NCBI GenBank assembly: GCA_021152595.1
Contig: JAGKVC010000018.1
Span: 1-28,302, forward strand
DNA length: 28,302 nucleotides
Direction of reading: 5' to 3'
Source of the DNA: Clostridia bacterium
GTDB lineage: Bacteria; Bacillota; Clostridia; Oscillospirales; Ruminococcaceae
The position numbers and the translations under genes were made by a program. Shown piece after piece: positions 18,101-24,806 of the stretch (position 1 is its first letter; the number at the start of each line of letters is the position of its first letter). The notes below the pieces were generated by a model, which was given only the letters and a program-made list of their open reading frames with translations, was not told where the DNA came from and did no database searches.

Positions 18101-19382
18101 CCACGCGCCGCAGATTCCGTCCGGCGGCGAACCGGTGATCTACCACTGGATCCCGACCGAATCCGGTTACTGCTTCAGCCGCAGCGATAACCGCCCCGGC
18201 ACAATTCAAATCTATGACAAAGACGGAAAGCTGGTTTCGGCACTCTCCGGCATCGGATTACAGGCGGAGGAGGCGCATGTCACGCCGCAGGCGGAATACC
18301 GCGTTGTCTGCGCGCTGGAATCGCCCGAACTGACCGGCGCATTCATCTTCTCCCTGACCTCGGATTATCGTATGCTGGAATCCTGCACAGTCCGCATGCC
18401 GGAACGTATCACGACGGCGCTCTCAGACGGCATTCCGGCGTATGAGCTGTATGACGGCGATCGGAAGCTCATCCGCGGCGAGGATTATGAGCTGTTTGCA
18501 GCAGGCGGCGAAACGCAGCCCGGAACGGCGGTGCTGTGCTTCCGCGGCATCGGCAGATATTACGGTATGCTGGAGCAATTCTATGAGATTTGTCCGGAAT
18601 CGCTTGCGGAATGGCAGTCCGAGATCGAAACGGTCAGCCTGCTGCCGGTCGATACCACCGTGTCGGCGCTCCGGCAGAAGCCCGGCGTCATGCAGCTTTT
18701 CCGGTTCACGGCACCGGCGCGCGGCGTCTATCAGCTTACGCTTCCGGAAAGGGAGCGCGACGGCGTGACGGCATTCCTCTATGATGCAGATGGCAAGCCG
18801 CTGGAAGCCGGACTGACCGAAATCAGATTGCAGGAATCGGAGACCGTCCAGATTCTCTGCGTGACCAGTCTGCTCGGAACAGGCTATGAAAATTATGATA
18901 TCTTCCAGCTTCGCGTCTCGGGCAATTTCTGGGAGTCGGAGGGCATCACGTATTCCATGACCGGCGACGGCACCGCGATCGTCACCGAAGCCGCACATGA
19001 GGCGGAAGGTGGTGTTCATATCCCGTTTGTCGTGATGAATCCGGCGGACGGCATGCTGGTCGATGTCACCGGTATGGACGAAGCACTCTGCGAGGAGCTT
19101 GCGGCGGAAACGCACACGATTTACAGCATGCACGGCAGCAGACTGGAGGCGTTCTGTGCAGATCACGGACTCTGCTTTGCGGCGGAGGATCTCACCGATC
19201 CGGCAGCCGGAGACATCACGGGCGACGGCGCGGTTGACCGCAGCGATCTCCTGACACTGAACCGCATTCTCAGCGAACGCAGCGGCATGATCGTCAGCGA
19301 AGCCGTTATGCAGGCAGCCGATCTCAATGCAGACGGTATCCTTGACATGACGGATCTCCTGCGCCTGAACAGGCTGTTTTGA
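12162..19382 (+). CDS. Giant secreted subtilisin-like protease with LRR region and dockerin
   Basis: A 2406-residue extracellular protein. Signal peptide about 1-25; putative pro-region to about 210; S8 peptidase domain about 215-490 with catalytic D237 (VAVLDTGMD), H272 (HGHGTHCAG), oxyanion N355 (AAGNETED) and S428 (SGTSMATPFVAAA), so it should be active. Residues 493-570 resemble the chitobiase-type C-terminal fold (YYTTDGSDPT). About 600-930 is a BspA-like LRR_5 region (repeats of the form LTKIGDSAFSGS). About 935-1020 looks Ig-like. About 1030-2330 is a series of PPC-like and YDG-like beta modules in six degenerate units marked by GIGDY-type motifs near 1206, 1408, 1590, 1786, 1953 and 2131. 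The C-terminus (2350-2406) is a dockerin (GDITGDGAVDRSD, ADLNADGILDMTD). Strong ribosome site AAAGGAGG. The target is unknown; roles in complex maturation or on dietary protein are both possible. Confidence 0.9.
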   Translation: MPDLKRILALASAALILTCGTAGTFPQLSGSEADSAQLRKLIESVMSLPVPAEPFETLRYDSAEQQIYCDGTPVGQHYAGFSVQDGRLTVSAESLGITAAAQDTLTPAEAAPVAGLEYSETDGDVTVRAPFSGSRLIVQSAETPQCSGDASVTDYGDLHILQYGSPAEAYVAYQQLQSDSSIRLVQPDRIYYTDTAFGSVKDENRDPAVSLMGMDSYCKWLCAEKETLPEIKVAVLDTGMDTAHVWFDGRVAEGGIALMTNDSVDVTDVHGHGTHCAGIIAQSTPDNVSILPVKVLSDRGYGYGSEIYCGMLYAIEQRADVVSMSLGGNGEDWLLDEGVAALSAADIPCIVAAGNETEDTKYHHPARNPDCVTVASVTPPSEEDDRPDYTLSDFSNYGEGIDFCAIGYEIQSARAGTTSSVTPLSGTSMATPFVAAAYADLLSYDPSLTGSQLYAYLRENAMDLGNAGFDPVFGWGMISLADFRFTEKRSKPPVIAPAEMRQDAPVTVTLTAPDGGGEIYYTTDGSDPTENGMRYTEPFLLEKTAEVRAAVNLDGIYSSVTSQHYLIEGKDPENALKVADGVVIRYDGMLETLDLAALYPDGSLTKIGDSAFSGSPVKTVILPDSVTEIGERAFEKSALSEIQAAGVTEIGEHAFDSAADLETAAFGEMREIPDWGFCGCEKLRTLTFGERGWIYIIGMHAFENCYALTAFPFPENFVQDIGAYAFANSGLCGALHLKGLVGLGMYAFLNCDITELELPERIKLLSTGVLMQTASLTKLSAPGVRMIENYALAMSGGERLTECDIDFSQVTDLGIGALQNFHFKEPVTFSALSFFGIGALDYVSGASVSLPQLKTAKSGMFSDVDVTLCLPNLETIEKYAFADCTGMLMFGDKVQKIDFGAMSNVAGVAAPEGSLAAEYAQKHDISFYPTPVLRPTVETEQTVRPYQDITLSVEVFSADALSLRWYTVSGDTETRIEGAEGTKFAPPTGQAGTFRYRAALYENETRRDAVDFTVHIAESCLLQYEAGQKAMLLDWGALRGEASAEGYTVAYQPAQSGEYRITAAHYGDPEHPPVICLPDTGGIIGKANLGSERSSGSVISLEAGVTYLIFADAPPHQADDCSVLYIEPADQTYTRLMSGAVKRLVTDPAILICNPADSMPQIGSMTCFAETMSGSEQRTLVSGTDFLYRLVREDSGNIGVNIYPIGAYDSRWELTGELPVYPMNGIVNTGSVKSGSTTLRKPADSDRSALAFTPETDGTYTFSVDIVQAQMKAELASGIYRSDFWICPKITLADASGSIIGKADANRPVTAELHAGVKYHLALSGVDTDRKYVLHIEQGTAQAWISRSGLSLTVLNSISGIEFDGKAQQPVCILGDAEQDLTAGEDYDLYYLSNDAPGMMAAVAVAKGDYRGFRVSECALRGTVTAGSTWKVPARQTQYYYQFTPEEDGTYTIDADFPVLPDAEESGALRWWLHHGDELITAGVWDSEMFRSYSGYLSAELKAGETYTFYIRKEIAGEMQFRLIRGRSLFGCPMKTDVPAYIDPDGSGTPPQYTITMHNEITLTENTDYVLSLRKEPEAGRAVITAQGIGDYTGRISTTLLSAEAVKPDTVYTVPAGHDMYHPVYYWFTPQETGRYSFRTAPAEAPFREMMQSGIYDSTAETDLDVDISLDNSENVYIGSSRKMNGTGFGGINGVQLKAGVTYYIALYDQGSESQSYSFIMLKEKKPLSDLRADYQPEYRFYGVPALPEIQLYDGETRLREGTDYRIARMDNTAPGTMHLLAEGIGRYIGYRMFHITLAHDPDDLFSDGTAAKIKPDEPFRHTCNYYSFVMENGARVSLQKGSGIIYDLRNPLVYYNISSEQQVWLDFGSYFLVPDDEPKERPETYTLKTEAVSVYFSEVASEDTVYTGSEVKPHARVMLDDKLLTEGTDYRITWEGELKEPGVYRLKIEGIGDYCDSRMFTFRILPAETAELPMLTEGTHAPQIPSGGEPVIYHWIPTESGYCFSRSDNRPGTIQIYDKDGKLVSALSGIGLQAEEAHVTPQAEYRVVCALESPELTGAFIFSLTSDYRMLESCTVRMPERITTALSDGIPAYELYDGDRKLIRGEDYELFAAGGETQPGTAVLCFRGIGRYYGMLEQFYEICPESLAEWQSEIETVSLLPVDTTVSALRQKPGVMQLFRFTAPARGVYQLTLPERERDGVTAFLYDADGKPLEAGLTEIRLQESETVQILCVTSLLGTGYENYDIFQLRVSGNFWESEGITYSMTGDGTAIVTEAAHEAEGGVHIPFVVMNPADGMLVDVTGMDEALCEELAAETHTIYSMHGSRLEAFCADHGLCFAAEDLTDPAAGDITGDGAVDRSDLLTLNRILSERSGMIVSEAVMQAADLNADGILDMTDLLRLNRLF

Positions 19383-19434
19383 TGTACATGCGAACAAATC
19401 CGCAGGCACATTATTTCTATATGGGTATTGTACA

Positions 19435-19477
19435 GAGCCGCTCCGATCATCATTGACCGGAGCGGCTCTTCCTTTTT
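19435..19477 (+). terminator. Intrinsic terminator of the protease gene
   Basis: GAGCCGCTCCG (19435-19445) pairs perfectly with CGGAGCGGCTC (19458-19468), followed by TTCCTTTTT. It may also slow minus-strand transcripts from the HAD gene, but no T-run follows on that strand. Confidence 0.9.
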
Positions 19478-19507
19478 CAGATTCAAAACGGGTATTTTGC
19501 GGGATCC

Positions 19508-20194
19508 TCATGTGCAGTCTGCCGGAGATTCCGCAAAGCAATCGAGAAACGCAGGCGTATTCAGCTCCGACCAGTGCGAGACGGTTTTCATGCAGACGGC
19601 TTCGAGCGCAGCCCAGTCCGTTCTGGCAGAATCGTCGCGGAATCCGACCGTGCGGAATCCGGCTGCCGCGGCAGTTTCGGCGGCATAGAGCGCATCCTCA
19701 ATGACGACGGTTTCAGCAGGGGATGTGCCGAGCCGCCTTGCCGTTTCGAGGTAGATTTCCGGCTCGTGCTTGCCTGCGGTGCCGGATTCCGGCGTCAGGA
19801 TGAACCGGAAATACTGCCGCACGCCGAGCCGTTCGAGTGCCGCCTCGAGCAGTGAGGGATAGGTCACGCTTGCGATCGCGCAGGGGATCCGTCGGATGCG
19901 GAGCGCTTCGAGGAAATCCGCAGCGCCGTCCTTGAGCGGCAGATCCTGCTGATAGGCTTCCGCGGCGAGCTGCTCGATCCGGATCTTGACCTGTTCGGCT
20001 GTCATCGGCAGATGAAACCGCTCGACGAAATAAGCCGAGGACGTATCCACGGTCATTTTCTTGACAATCTCCGAGATATCGGGCGGCGGTTCGATGCCGT
20101 TTTCGCGGAGAAACCGGCGGTCAAGCTGCTGCCACATCCCCATGGAATCGAGCAGCGTACCGTCCATATCAAAAATGATACTTTTATATTGCAT
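19508..20194 (-). CDS. HAD-superfamily hydrolase, beta-phosphoglucomutase-like subfamily
   Basis: A 228-residue cytoplasmic phosphatase or phosphomutase. Motif I is FDMDGTLLDS with nucleophile D9 and acid/base D11; an alpha-helical cap follows (about 15-85); motif II lies near IASVTYPS, the motif III lysine in GKHEPEIY, and motif IV is VVIEDALYAAETAAAAG. This matches the HAD-IA group that hydrolyses sugar phosphates or interconverts hexose phosphates; the substrate cannot be told. ATG 20194 is chosen because the GGGGGG ribosome site sits six bases upstream, whereas the in-frame ATG at 20200 directly abuts it. No clear promoter is visible and a hairpin terminator lies just upstream, so the promoter may be weak. 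Confidence 0.88.
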   Translation of the reverse strand: MQYKSIIFDMDGTLLDSMGMWQQLDRRFLRENGIEPPPDISEIVKKMTVDTSSAYFVERFHLPMTAEQVKIRIEQLAAEAYQQDLPLKDGAADFLEALRIRRIPCAIASVTYPSLLEAALERLGVRQYFRFILTPESGTAGKHEPEIYLETARRLGTSPAETVVIEDALYAAETAAAAGFRTVGFRDDSARTDWAALEAVCMKTVSHWSELNTPAFLDCFAESPADCT

Positions 20195-20222
20195 TCTCAT
20201 CCCCCCGTTTTCATATAAAACA

Positions 20223-20262
20223 TGAGCGCATGACGCCTTTTCAGAACGGTGTCATGCGCTCA
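20223..20262 (-). terminator. Hairpin terminator downstream of recR
   Basis: TGAGCGCATGAC (20223-20234) pairs perfectly with GTCATGCGCTCA (20251-20262). On the minus strand it is followed by TGTTTTATA, a modest U-tract, so it probably ends the dnaX-ybaB-recR transcript. Confidence 0.7.
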
Positions 20263-20471
20263 GATTTTCAAATATGCGCAGCGTGGAGCCCACGCCGACC
20301 GGTCGAACCGGCAGATGCCGTTCTAAAGCTCTCCGCATGGGCACATTTTCTGTTATGATATGGAAATGTATACTGAGAAAACGTGCACGGTGCGCGCCCG
20401 ATTTGAAATACGAGCGGTCGAGCAGAAAACGCGAAAGAAAGGCGAAGCAAATCGGAGACGGGTACTGCCCG
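20263..20471. other. Structured 209 bp stretch between recR and the HAD gene
   Basis: No convincing gene: short frames here lack ribosome sites and show no domain I recognise. The stretch is full of small dyads: CGGGTACTGCCCG next to the recR stop, CGATTTG/CAAATCG arms, CCGGTCGAACCGG, and GCGTGG/CCACGC with a 3-base loop. It could be the recR 3' untranslated region, a remnant repeat or a small RNA. Confidence 0.35.
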
Positions 20472-21074
20472 TTACATTTCGCTGCGGTTTGAGAGCGCAC
20501 GGTAGAGCGTGACCTCATCCGTATACTCAATGACACCGCCGACCGGCAAACCGAATGCCAGTCTCGTGACGCGGACGCCGAGCGGTTTGCAGAGCCGCGA
20601 GAGATACATCGCGGTCGCCTCGCCCTCGACGCTGGGATTGGTCGCCATGATAAGCTCCTCGATGCCGCCGTCCTGAATGCGCTTCAGCAGCTCGGCAACG
20701 CGGAGCTGATCCGCGCCGATGCCGTCGAGCGGCGAAATCAGCCCATGCAGCACATGATAGAGCCCGTGATATTCATGGGTACGCTCAATCGCAGCAACAT
20801 CCTTGGGACCTTCCACAACGCAGACAGTCGTGCTGTCGCGCTTGGGATTGCTGCAAATGCTGCAAACCGGCTGCTCGGTGAGATTCTGGCAGACAGGGCA
20901 GTCGTGGATCTGATGCTTCGCGTTGAGGATTGCCTCAGCAAAAGCGGCGGCTTCCTCCTCGGGCATTTCCATGACTGCATATGCAAGGCGCTGCGCGGTT
21001 TTCATTCCGATCCCCGGCAGCGCTGCGAATTTTTCTGCTAGAACAACAAGCGGCAATGCGCTGAAATCCTCCAT
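20472..21074 (-). CDS. recR: Recombination protein RecR
   Basis: A 200-residue protein of typical RecR length; with RecF and RecO it loads RecA at gapped DNA. The N-terminal helix-hairpin-helix is LPGIGMKTAQRLA, the zinc finger uses C59, C62, C71 and C74 (CPVCQNLTEQPVCSIC), and the Toprim domain begins at CVVEGPKDVAAIERT with E88. The C-terminal TRLAFGLPVGGVIEYTDEVTLYRAL is also characteristic. The start lies six bases after the ybaB stop, with no strong ribosome site of its own, so translational coupling is likely. It is last in the dnaX-ybaB-recR unit. Confidence 0.97.
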   Translation of the reverse strand: MEDFSALPLVVLAEKFAALPGIGMKTAQRLAYAVMEMPEEEAAAFAEAILNAKHQIHDCPVCQNLTEQPVCSICSNPKRDSTTVCVVEGPKDVAAIERTHEYHGLYHVLHGLISPLDGIGADQLRVAELLKRIQDGGIEELIMATNPSVEGEATAMYLSRLCKPLGVRVTRLAFGLPVGGVIEYTDEVTLYRALSNRSEM

Positions 21075-21080
21075 CGGAAA

Positions 21081-21428
21081 TCAGAACAGACCGGGGAGTG
21101 CGACACCGCCGGTGATCTTGCTCATCTCGTTCTCGGTGGTCTCCTCGATGTTGTTGACCGCCTCATTGACAGCGCTGATGATGAGATCCTGCAGCATTTC
21201 GATGTCTTCCGGATCGACAACATCCTTCTTCAGCTCGATGGACTGAAGTGTCTTCTTGCCGGTCAGTGTAACGGAGACAGCGCCGCCGCCCGCGGTTGCG
21301 TTGAAGGTGCGCTGTTCAATGTCTTCCTGCAATGCGGTGATCTGATCCTGCATTTTGCGAGCCTGATGGATCATGGAGTTCATGTCCTGGCCGCCGCCCT
21401 GAAACTGCTTCGGTACTCTGGATTTCAT
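21081..21428 (-). CDS. ybaB: YbaB/EbfC-family nucleoid-associated protein
   Basis: A 115-residue member of the small DNA-binding YbaB/EbfC family, which forms dimers and is almost always encoded between dnaX and recR, as here. Visible features are a helical N-terminus (MIHQARKMQDQITALQEDIE), the conserved central strand region (GGGAVSVTLTGKKTLQSIEL), and the terminal helix (MLQDLIISAVNEAVNN). The start has a good ribosome site (TAGGAGA, seven bases from the ATG). Its exact cellular job is not settled in the family. Confidence 0.95.
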   Translation of the reverse strand: MKSRVPKQFQGGGQDMNSMIHQARKMQDQITALQEDIEQRTFNATAGGGAVSVTLTGKKTLQSIELKKDVVDPEDIEMLQDLIISAVNEAVNNIEETTENEMSKITGGVALPGLF

Positions 21429-21503
21429 AAGAATTCTCCTATCATTTTACAAAATTTCATATATGACAAGCCGCATCTGCGGCAATATCATTGTATTGTC
21501 GGA

Positions 21504-23114
21504 TTACAAGCTGCTGCCGTCCTGTTCACCGGTGCGGATGCCCTGTTCACGGGCTCGCTGGAGAAGCAGATCGGCAGGGGCAGTCTGTTCCGCTTCTGCT
21601 TCGATGACCTTGTAGCGGAGCTGATAGCGCTTGCCCAGCACCTGTTCCGCGGCATCGAGCAGCATTTCGGAATCCTGCTGCCGGAAGAGCCGTTTGAAGA
21701 GGGAGTTGCGCACCATAATGAGCAGCATGCCCTTTTCTTCAAAGGTATAGGCATTGGAATTTTCGAGCAGCCCTGCGATGGTCGGTGCCAGATCGTAGAA
21801 GCGTTCCAGCACAGCCGCCCAGTTTTTCAGCGGCAGGAATTGCTTGGTATCGGGCTTGCCTTCCATTTGCAGATTCTGCGCGGGAATATTCTGGCTTGCA
21901 GCAGGCTTCTGACGCTGCGGCTGGGGGAGCGGCGAAGCCGGAATCCCGTTCTGTTTCAGTGCCTGAAGCTGCTGTTCGAGCATTGCAATCCGGTTTGTGA
22001 GCGCCTTGATCTCGCCGTTCTGCTGCTGATAATCGGTGCAGAGGCGGATCAGCGTCATTTCAAGCTCCATTCTTCGGTTGCCGGCGCGTGTCATACGGTC
22101 GCAGCACTGCCGGACGGCAGAGAGCGATTCCAGCACGCCGGGGAGCGTAAACATCGCAGCAATCTCCTGTAACTGCGCCAGCTCATCCGGCATGACATCG
22201 ACCAGCGAGGGATCATTCGGCGCTGTTTTGAGCAGCATGATACTGCGGAGCTGCTGAGAGATCTCATCCGCAAAGCGTGTCATATCCTTGGACTGCTGAT
22301 AGAGCAGGTCGATCCGTTCGAGCGCATCTGCTGCATTTTTCGCAGCAATCGCACGCAGCACAACAAACACGGATTCCGTGCTTGCCACGCCGACAGCCTC
22401 CTCGACCGTCTCCGTTTCGATCTCCTCGGAGATACCTGCACACTGATCGAGCAGGCTCAGCGCATCACGCATACCGCCGTCGGAAAGCATCGCGATCCGG
22501 TGCGCGGCGGCATTCGAGATGGAGAAAGATTCATGTTCTGCGATATACTGAATCCGACCTGCGATATCGGCAGGCAGGATCCGGCGGAAATCAAATCGCT
22601 GACAACGCGAGAGAATGGTCGCAGGGACCTTGTGAATCTCGGTTGTTGCGAAGACGAATTTGACATATTCAGGCGGTTCCTCGATGATTTTCAGCAGCGC
22701 ATTGAACGCGCCGGGGGACATCATGTGAACCTCGTCAATGACATAGACCTTATATTTGCATCTGACGGGCAGATAGACTGCATTCTCACGCAGACTGCGG
22801 ACTTCCTCGACGCCGTTGTTCGAGGCACCGTCGATCTCAATGATATCGGTCAGGGCGCCTGCTTCGGCATCACGGCAGATCTCGCATTCAAGGCAGGGAT
22901 TGCCGTCTTTGGGATGCAGACAGTTGACTGCCTTTGCAAAGATGCGTGCGCTGGTTGTTTTGCCGGTACCGCGCGAACCGGTGAACAGATAGGCATGCGC
23001 GGTTTTCTCGTGCATGATCTGATTTTTGAGTGTGCGCGTGATATGCGGCTGCGCAACAATATCATCGAAGGTCTGCGGCCGCCATTTGCGGTAGAGCGCC
23101 TCATATGCTGCCAA
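21504..23114 (-). CDS. dnaX: DNA polymerase III subunit gamma/tau
   Basis: A 536-residue clamp-loader ATPase. The N-terminus YEALYRKWRPQTFDDIV is diagnostic. Walker A is GSRGTGKT (46-53), the zinc-binding cysteines are C65, C74, C77 and C80, Walker B reads VIDEVHMM (125-132), and sensor 1 is in ATTEIHKVPATILSRCQRFDF. The C-terminal third holds a Gln/Pro-rich linker (about 385-420) and a tau-type domain that binds the polymerase in relatives. No A/T-rich slippery site for a gamma form was noticed. It follows the TPR gene by 26 bases and precedes ybaB by 75, consistent with one transcript. Confidence 0.97.
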   Translation of the reverse strand: MAAYEALYRKWRPQTFDDIVAQPHITRTLKNQIMHEKTAHAYLFTGSRGTGKTTSARIFAKAVNCLHPKDGNPCLECEICRDAEAGALTDIIEIDGASNNGVEEVRSLRENAVYLPVRCKYKVYVIDEVHMMSPGAFNALLKIIEEPPEYVKFVFATTEIHKVPATILSRCQRFDFRRILPADIAGRIQYIAEHESFSISNAAAHRIAMLSDGGMRDALSLLDQCAGISEEIETETVEEAVGVASTESVFVVLRAIAAKNAADALERIDLLYQQSKDMTRFADEISQQLRSIMLLKTAPNDPSLVDVMPDELAQLQEIAAMFTLPGVLESLSAVRQCCDRMTRAGNRRMELEMTLIRLCTDYQQQNGEIKALTNRIAMLEQQLQALKQNGIPASPLPQPQRQKPAASQNIPAQNLQMEGKPDTKQFLPLKNWAAVLERFYDLAPTIAGLLENSNAYTFEEKGMLLIMVRNSLFKRLFRQQDSEMLLDAAEQVLGKRYQLRYKVIEAEAEQTAPADLLLQRAREQGIRTGEQDGSSL

Positions 23115-23140
23115 AGCCTCTCACGCTCCTTTGTATGATG

Positions 23141-24070
23141 TTATGCTTCGGATTGTGCTGTCTGCTGTTCGGGCATAGCACCGGTTTTCTCGGACCATTC
23201 CGGATGCGCATCCAGCATCAGGCGTTTGGTCTCGTCGTAATATTTGCGGAAGCTGACCGCATTCTCGAGCCGGTTGACCAGCGCCTTATAGTGATATTCC
23301 TGCGCCGCAGAAAAATCGCCCTTTTGCAGGGAAGCGATTGCCATTCCGCCGAGCGCAAAGGCATAGTTCTGTTTTTTCTCAATGGATTTGCGGAACCATT
23401 CCTCCGCCTGATCCGGCTGCTTCTGCTTGATGTAGAGGTATCCGATATCGGTATAGAGGAAGAAGAATTCCGGCGGGGGATCATTTGCGAGCAGCTCCTC
23501 AAAGAGCGCAAGGCTGTTTTCAAAGTCGCCGCATTCGGAATAGCTGCGCGCCTCAAAGAGCTTGGCAAAGGGTTCCGAGAAGCCTTTTGCGCGCGCTGTC
23601 TGATAATAGGTGACTGCATTGGAGGGACAGTCGAGCATCTGGTAGCAGCGTCCGAGATAGAAGGAGAGAACACCGGTCTCGGATTCACTCAGCTCAAAAT
23701 CATTCTGCACGGCGAGGAAATACTCCAGCGCCTCGCGCGGATGATCCGCAGCATAGGCTTCCATACCGGAACAGAACAGCTTGTCCTGTTTGCGGAAGCC
23801 GCCGAAGTTTTTGCCGATCAGGTGCTCATCGGAGCGCAGGATCGCGTGGATCATGTCCCTGTAATGCAGCACGCAGTTGACGATGAAAGCCGTCAGGTAG
23901 CAGAGGATCAGCAGCCGCAGATACATAGCAGGCTCAAACGGATCATTATGCGGTGTACCGCGCAGAACGAATGAGCCGATCAGAACGCCGTAAATCAGCA
24001 AGCCGGGCATCCCTGCCTGAAAGGCGAGCTTCCCGAGCTGTTTCGTATATTTTCTGAGTCTGTCGCCCAT
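23141..24070 (-). CDS. TPR-repeat membrane protein between the SRP RNA and dnaX
   Basis: A 309-residue protein with two N-terminal membrane segments (about 16-37 and 49-69) and a cytoplasmic or surface domain of tetratricopeptide-type helical repeats (about 95-275). Repeat-like pieces are AREALEYFLAVQNDFELS-type, YLGRCYQMLDCPSNAVTYYQ, EARSYSECGDFENSLALFEE, DIGYLYIKQKQPDQAEEWFR and GGMAIASLQKGDFSAAQEY. TPRs bind proteins; the partner is unknown. Its ATG is about 38 bases past the SRP RNA and its stop 26 bases before dnaX, so it is probably cotranscribed with both. The ribosome site is weak (GGGGGC). In Bacillus the SRP RNA is next to dnaX, so this gene looks like an addition. Confidence 0.88.
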   Translation of the reverse strand: MGDRLRKYTKQLGKLAFQAGMPGLLIYGVLIGSFVLRGTPHNDPFEPAMYLRLLILCYLTAFIVNCVLHYRDMIHAILRSDEHLIGKNFGGFRKQDKLFCSGMEAYAADHPREALEYFLAVQNDFELSESETGVLSFYLGRCYQMLDCPSNAVTYYQTARAKGFSEPFAKLFEARSYSECGDFENSLALFEELLANDPPPEFFFLYTDIGYLYIKQKQPDQAEEWFRKSIEKKQNYAFALGGMAIASLQKGDFSAAQEYHYKALVNRLENAVSFRKYYDETKRLMLDAHPEWSEKTGAMPEQQTAQSEA

Positions 24071-24108
24071 ACTGTGCCCCCGATCCGGCTGAATGCCTGA
24101 CAGACAGA

Positions 24109-24240
24109 AAATTCCGGAGCATAGGTGTGCAGGCTGACTGCGGCACGCCCAGCGATCCGCTTAATGCTGCTCGGTTCCCCGCCTGACATGGTTCACGGTG
24201 CTTAGCTGCACAGGGCCCGCACACCTATAATCCGGAATTT
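24109..24240 (-). ncRNA. ffs: Small bacterial signal recognition particle RNA
   Basis: About 132 nt forming one long hairpin. Terminal arms AAATTCCGGA and TCCGGAATTT pair, then ATAGGTGTGC pairs with GCACACCTAT. The apex carries the SRP signature: ATGTCAGG, then GGGGAACC with a GGAA tetraloop, then GAGCAGCA, which is the Ffh-binding domain. No Alu domain is present, so it is the small type. Location just upstream of the dnaX block matches Bacillus scr. The hairpin is followed by TTTT, and the exact ends are inferred from pairing. Confidence 0.92.
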
Positions 24241-24287
24241 CCAGATATTTCTTTGAATTTAGGATTTGTCACCCTCAATCTGGTATC

Positions 24288-24316
24288 ATTATACCACATT
24301 TCTTTATGAATTTCAA
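24288..24316 (-). promoter_or_regulatory. Promoter of the SRP RNA unit
   Basis: TTGAAA (24311-24316), 17 bp and TATAAT (24288-24293) on the minus strand. A small GGTAT/ATACC dyad overlaps the -10. It is about 48 bases upstream of the mature SRP RNA, implying 5' processing. Confidence 0.8.
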
Positions 24317-24365
24317 GGGGTAAATTGTGTTTTCTGATAATTTTTGCAAATTGCGGAATTTCCTC

Positions 24366-24394
24366 TTGACATTTTCGTAACTTTGTGCTATAAT
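24366..24394 (+). promoter_or_regulatory. Consensus promoter of tRNA-Pro
   Basis: TTGACA (24366-24371), 17 bp and TATAAT (24389-24394) with TGTGC before the -10. The 24317-24365 stretch separates it from the divergent SRP promoter. Confidence 0.9.
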
Positions 24395-24436
24395 AGCAAA
24401 GCAGTCAGGGAACGGAAGGCTGTGAAAAACAAATAA

Positions 24437-24513
24437 CGAGGTGTGGCTCAGTTTGGTAGAGCGCTGCGTTCGGGACGCAGAGGCCGCAGGTTCAAGTCCT
24501 GTCACCTCGACCA
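24437..24513 (+). tRNA. tRNA-Pro (anticodon CGG)
   Basis: Acceptor stem CGAGGTG/CACCTCG, D-arm GGCTCAGTTTGGTAGAGC, anticodon stem CTGCG/CGCAG with loop TTCGGGA (anticodon CGG), T-arm GCAGGTTCAAGTCCTGT. CCA is encoded (24511-24513), unlike in the tRNA-Arg. It sits at the border of the AT-rich accessory region, a common integration site, but no repeat of its 3' end was found in the window. Confidence 0.95.
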
Positions 24514-24525
24514 CTATTTTCAAGC

Positions 24526-24561
24526 AAATAGGTTGTAAATCGAATGGTTTACGACCTATTT
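24526..24561 (+). terminator. Hairpin terminator after tRNA-Pro
   Basis: AAATAGGTTGTAAA (24526-24539) pairs with TTTACGACCTATTT (24548-24561), 14 bp with one G-U pair and an 8-base loop. The T-tract is part of the stem, so termination strength is uncertain. Confidence 0.65.
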
Positions 24562-24660
24562 CGCGCATCATACCAAAAGGCATATTTTGATTGCCGATTG
24601 TTTGCAATTTGCAGGAGTATATTGTTCCCCGGCTACTGTTCCTTTGCGGGCGGCTCGCAT

Positions 24661-24686
24661 AAAAGTTGCTACTAGTAGCAACTTTT
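24661..24686. repeat. Perfect 26 bp palindrome, copy 1
   Basis: Core GTTGCTACTAGTAGCAAC flanked by AAAA and TTTT, perfectly self-complementary. A second copy is at 25958-25985. It could act as a terminator in both directions or mark the end of a mobile unit. Between this copy and 24806 I see only a small TCCGG/CCGGA hairpin (24719-24732). Confidence 0.85.
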
Positions 24687-24806
24687 CTACCCTTCCTTTT
24701 AGCAAACGTAAGGTGTGATCCGGTAAACCGGACAGGGCTGTGTCTAGGCTCGTGCGACCGTAAGTGAAAATTCGTCAATCAAAATGTATTCTGTTTTCAA
24801 TGTGCT

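Noticed and set aside
12654..19541. Minus-strand frames of 283-657 codons across the protease gene
   Set aside because: They are antisense shadows of the 2406-codon gene, with Arg/His/Cys-rich composition and no domains.
20252..20536. 94-codon minus-strand frame after recR
   Set aside because: It overlaps the recR 3' end and a terminator, has no ribosome site and shows no domain.
24275..24778. 167-codon minus-strand frame containing VEVTGLEPAASASRTQRSTKL
   Set aside because: This is the well-known spurious product of reading across a tRNA in antisense; it also spans two promoters and a terminator.
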